NCBI GenBank assembly: GCA_021848765.1
Contig: JAJZTU010000212.1
Coordinates: 1 to 6,043, forward strand
Length of the DNA stretch: 6,043 nt
DNA from: Bacillota bacterium
GTDB taxonomy: Bacteria; Bacillota; GCA-003054495; Carboxydocellales; JAJZTU01
Reading direction: 5' to 3'
Below, piece after piece: positions 6,036 to 6,043 of this stretch; within the stretch, counting starts at the first letter, position 1; every line of letters starts with the position of its first letter. The translations under genes and the position numbers were made by a program. The notes below the pieces were generated by a model. The model was not told the DNA's origin and did no database searches. It saw nothing but the letters and a program-made list of their open reading frames with translations.

Positions 6036-6043
6036 GGGGAGGG
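6036..6043 (+). promoter_or_regulatory. Probable Shine-Dalgarno site of a gene beyond the right edge
   Basis: GGGGAGGG begins four bases after the MscS stop and runs to the window end. It suggests that the operon continues with another + strand gene whose start codon lies just outside. Confidence 0.5.

Noticed and set aside
1..6043. Search for tRNA or rRNA genes, CRISPR arrays, insertion sequences, attachment sites or defence genes
   Set aside because: By eye, no cloverleaf, spaced direct repeats, terminal inverted repeats or transposase, integrase or nuclease motifs were found on either strand.

Overview
The window reads as bacterial chromosome, most likely from a Gram-positive Firmicute of class Clostridia (Peptococcaceae-like: Desulfotomaculum, Pelotomaculum and relatives). 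The grounds are strong Shine-Dalgarno sequences (GGAGG types), use of GTG and TTG starts, an M18 aminopeptidase of the type common in Clostridia and Thermotogae, and the combination of CvpA-family, HEAT-repeat and MscS-family genes. This placement is inference; no marker gene for taxonomy is present. All six genes and the partial seventh lie on the + strand. No stretch without a gene exceeds about 130 bases.

Region 1 (1-1051) is the 3' end of a branched-chain amino acid (LIV-type) ABC transporter operon: the last 114 codons of the LivG ATPase, overlapping by one base the complete LivF ATPase. The permeases and binding protein would lie upstream, outside the window. Region 2 (1114-1611) is a stand-alone Nudix hydrolase with an N-terminal zinc ribbon. 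Region 3 (1734-2453) is a CvpA-family membrane protein. It is preceded by a 122-base gap holding alternative hairpins and followed by a convincing intrinsic terminator (2475-2507).

Region 4 (2583-6032) looks like one transcription unit that begins just after that terminator. It holds an M18 aminopeptidase, a HEAT-repeat protein whose N-terminus carries a basic amphipathic helix and a six-unit tetrapeptide repeat, and an MscS-type mechanosensitive channel. The last two genes are 12 bases apart. The window ends on a Shine-Dalgarno-like GGGGAGGG, so another gene probably follows. From memory of related Clostridia, MscS-type genes often sit near DUF951, ychF and rpsF-ssb-rpsR close to the replication origin; this cannot be tested here.

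The genes are mostly recognisable households: amino acid import, peptide breakdown, osmotic safety valve, nucleotide clean-up. No defence system, mobile element, CRISPR array, tRNA or rRNA was seen. The least explained items are the HEAT-repeat protein with its DS-rich repeat, its tight linkage to the MscS channel, and the competing hairpins upstream of the CvpA-family gene.
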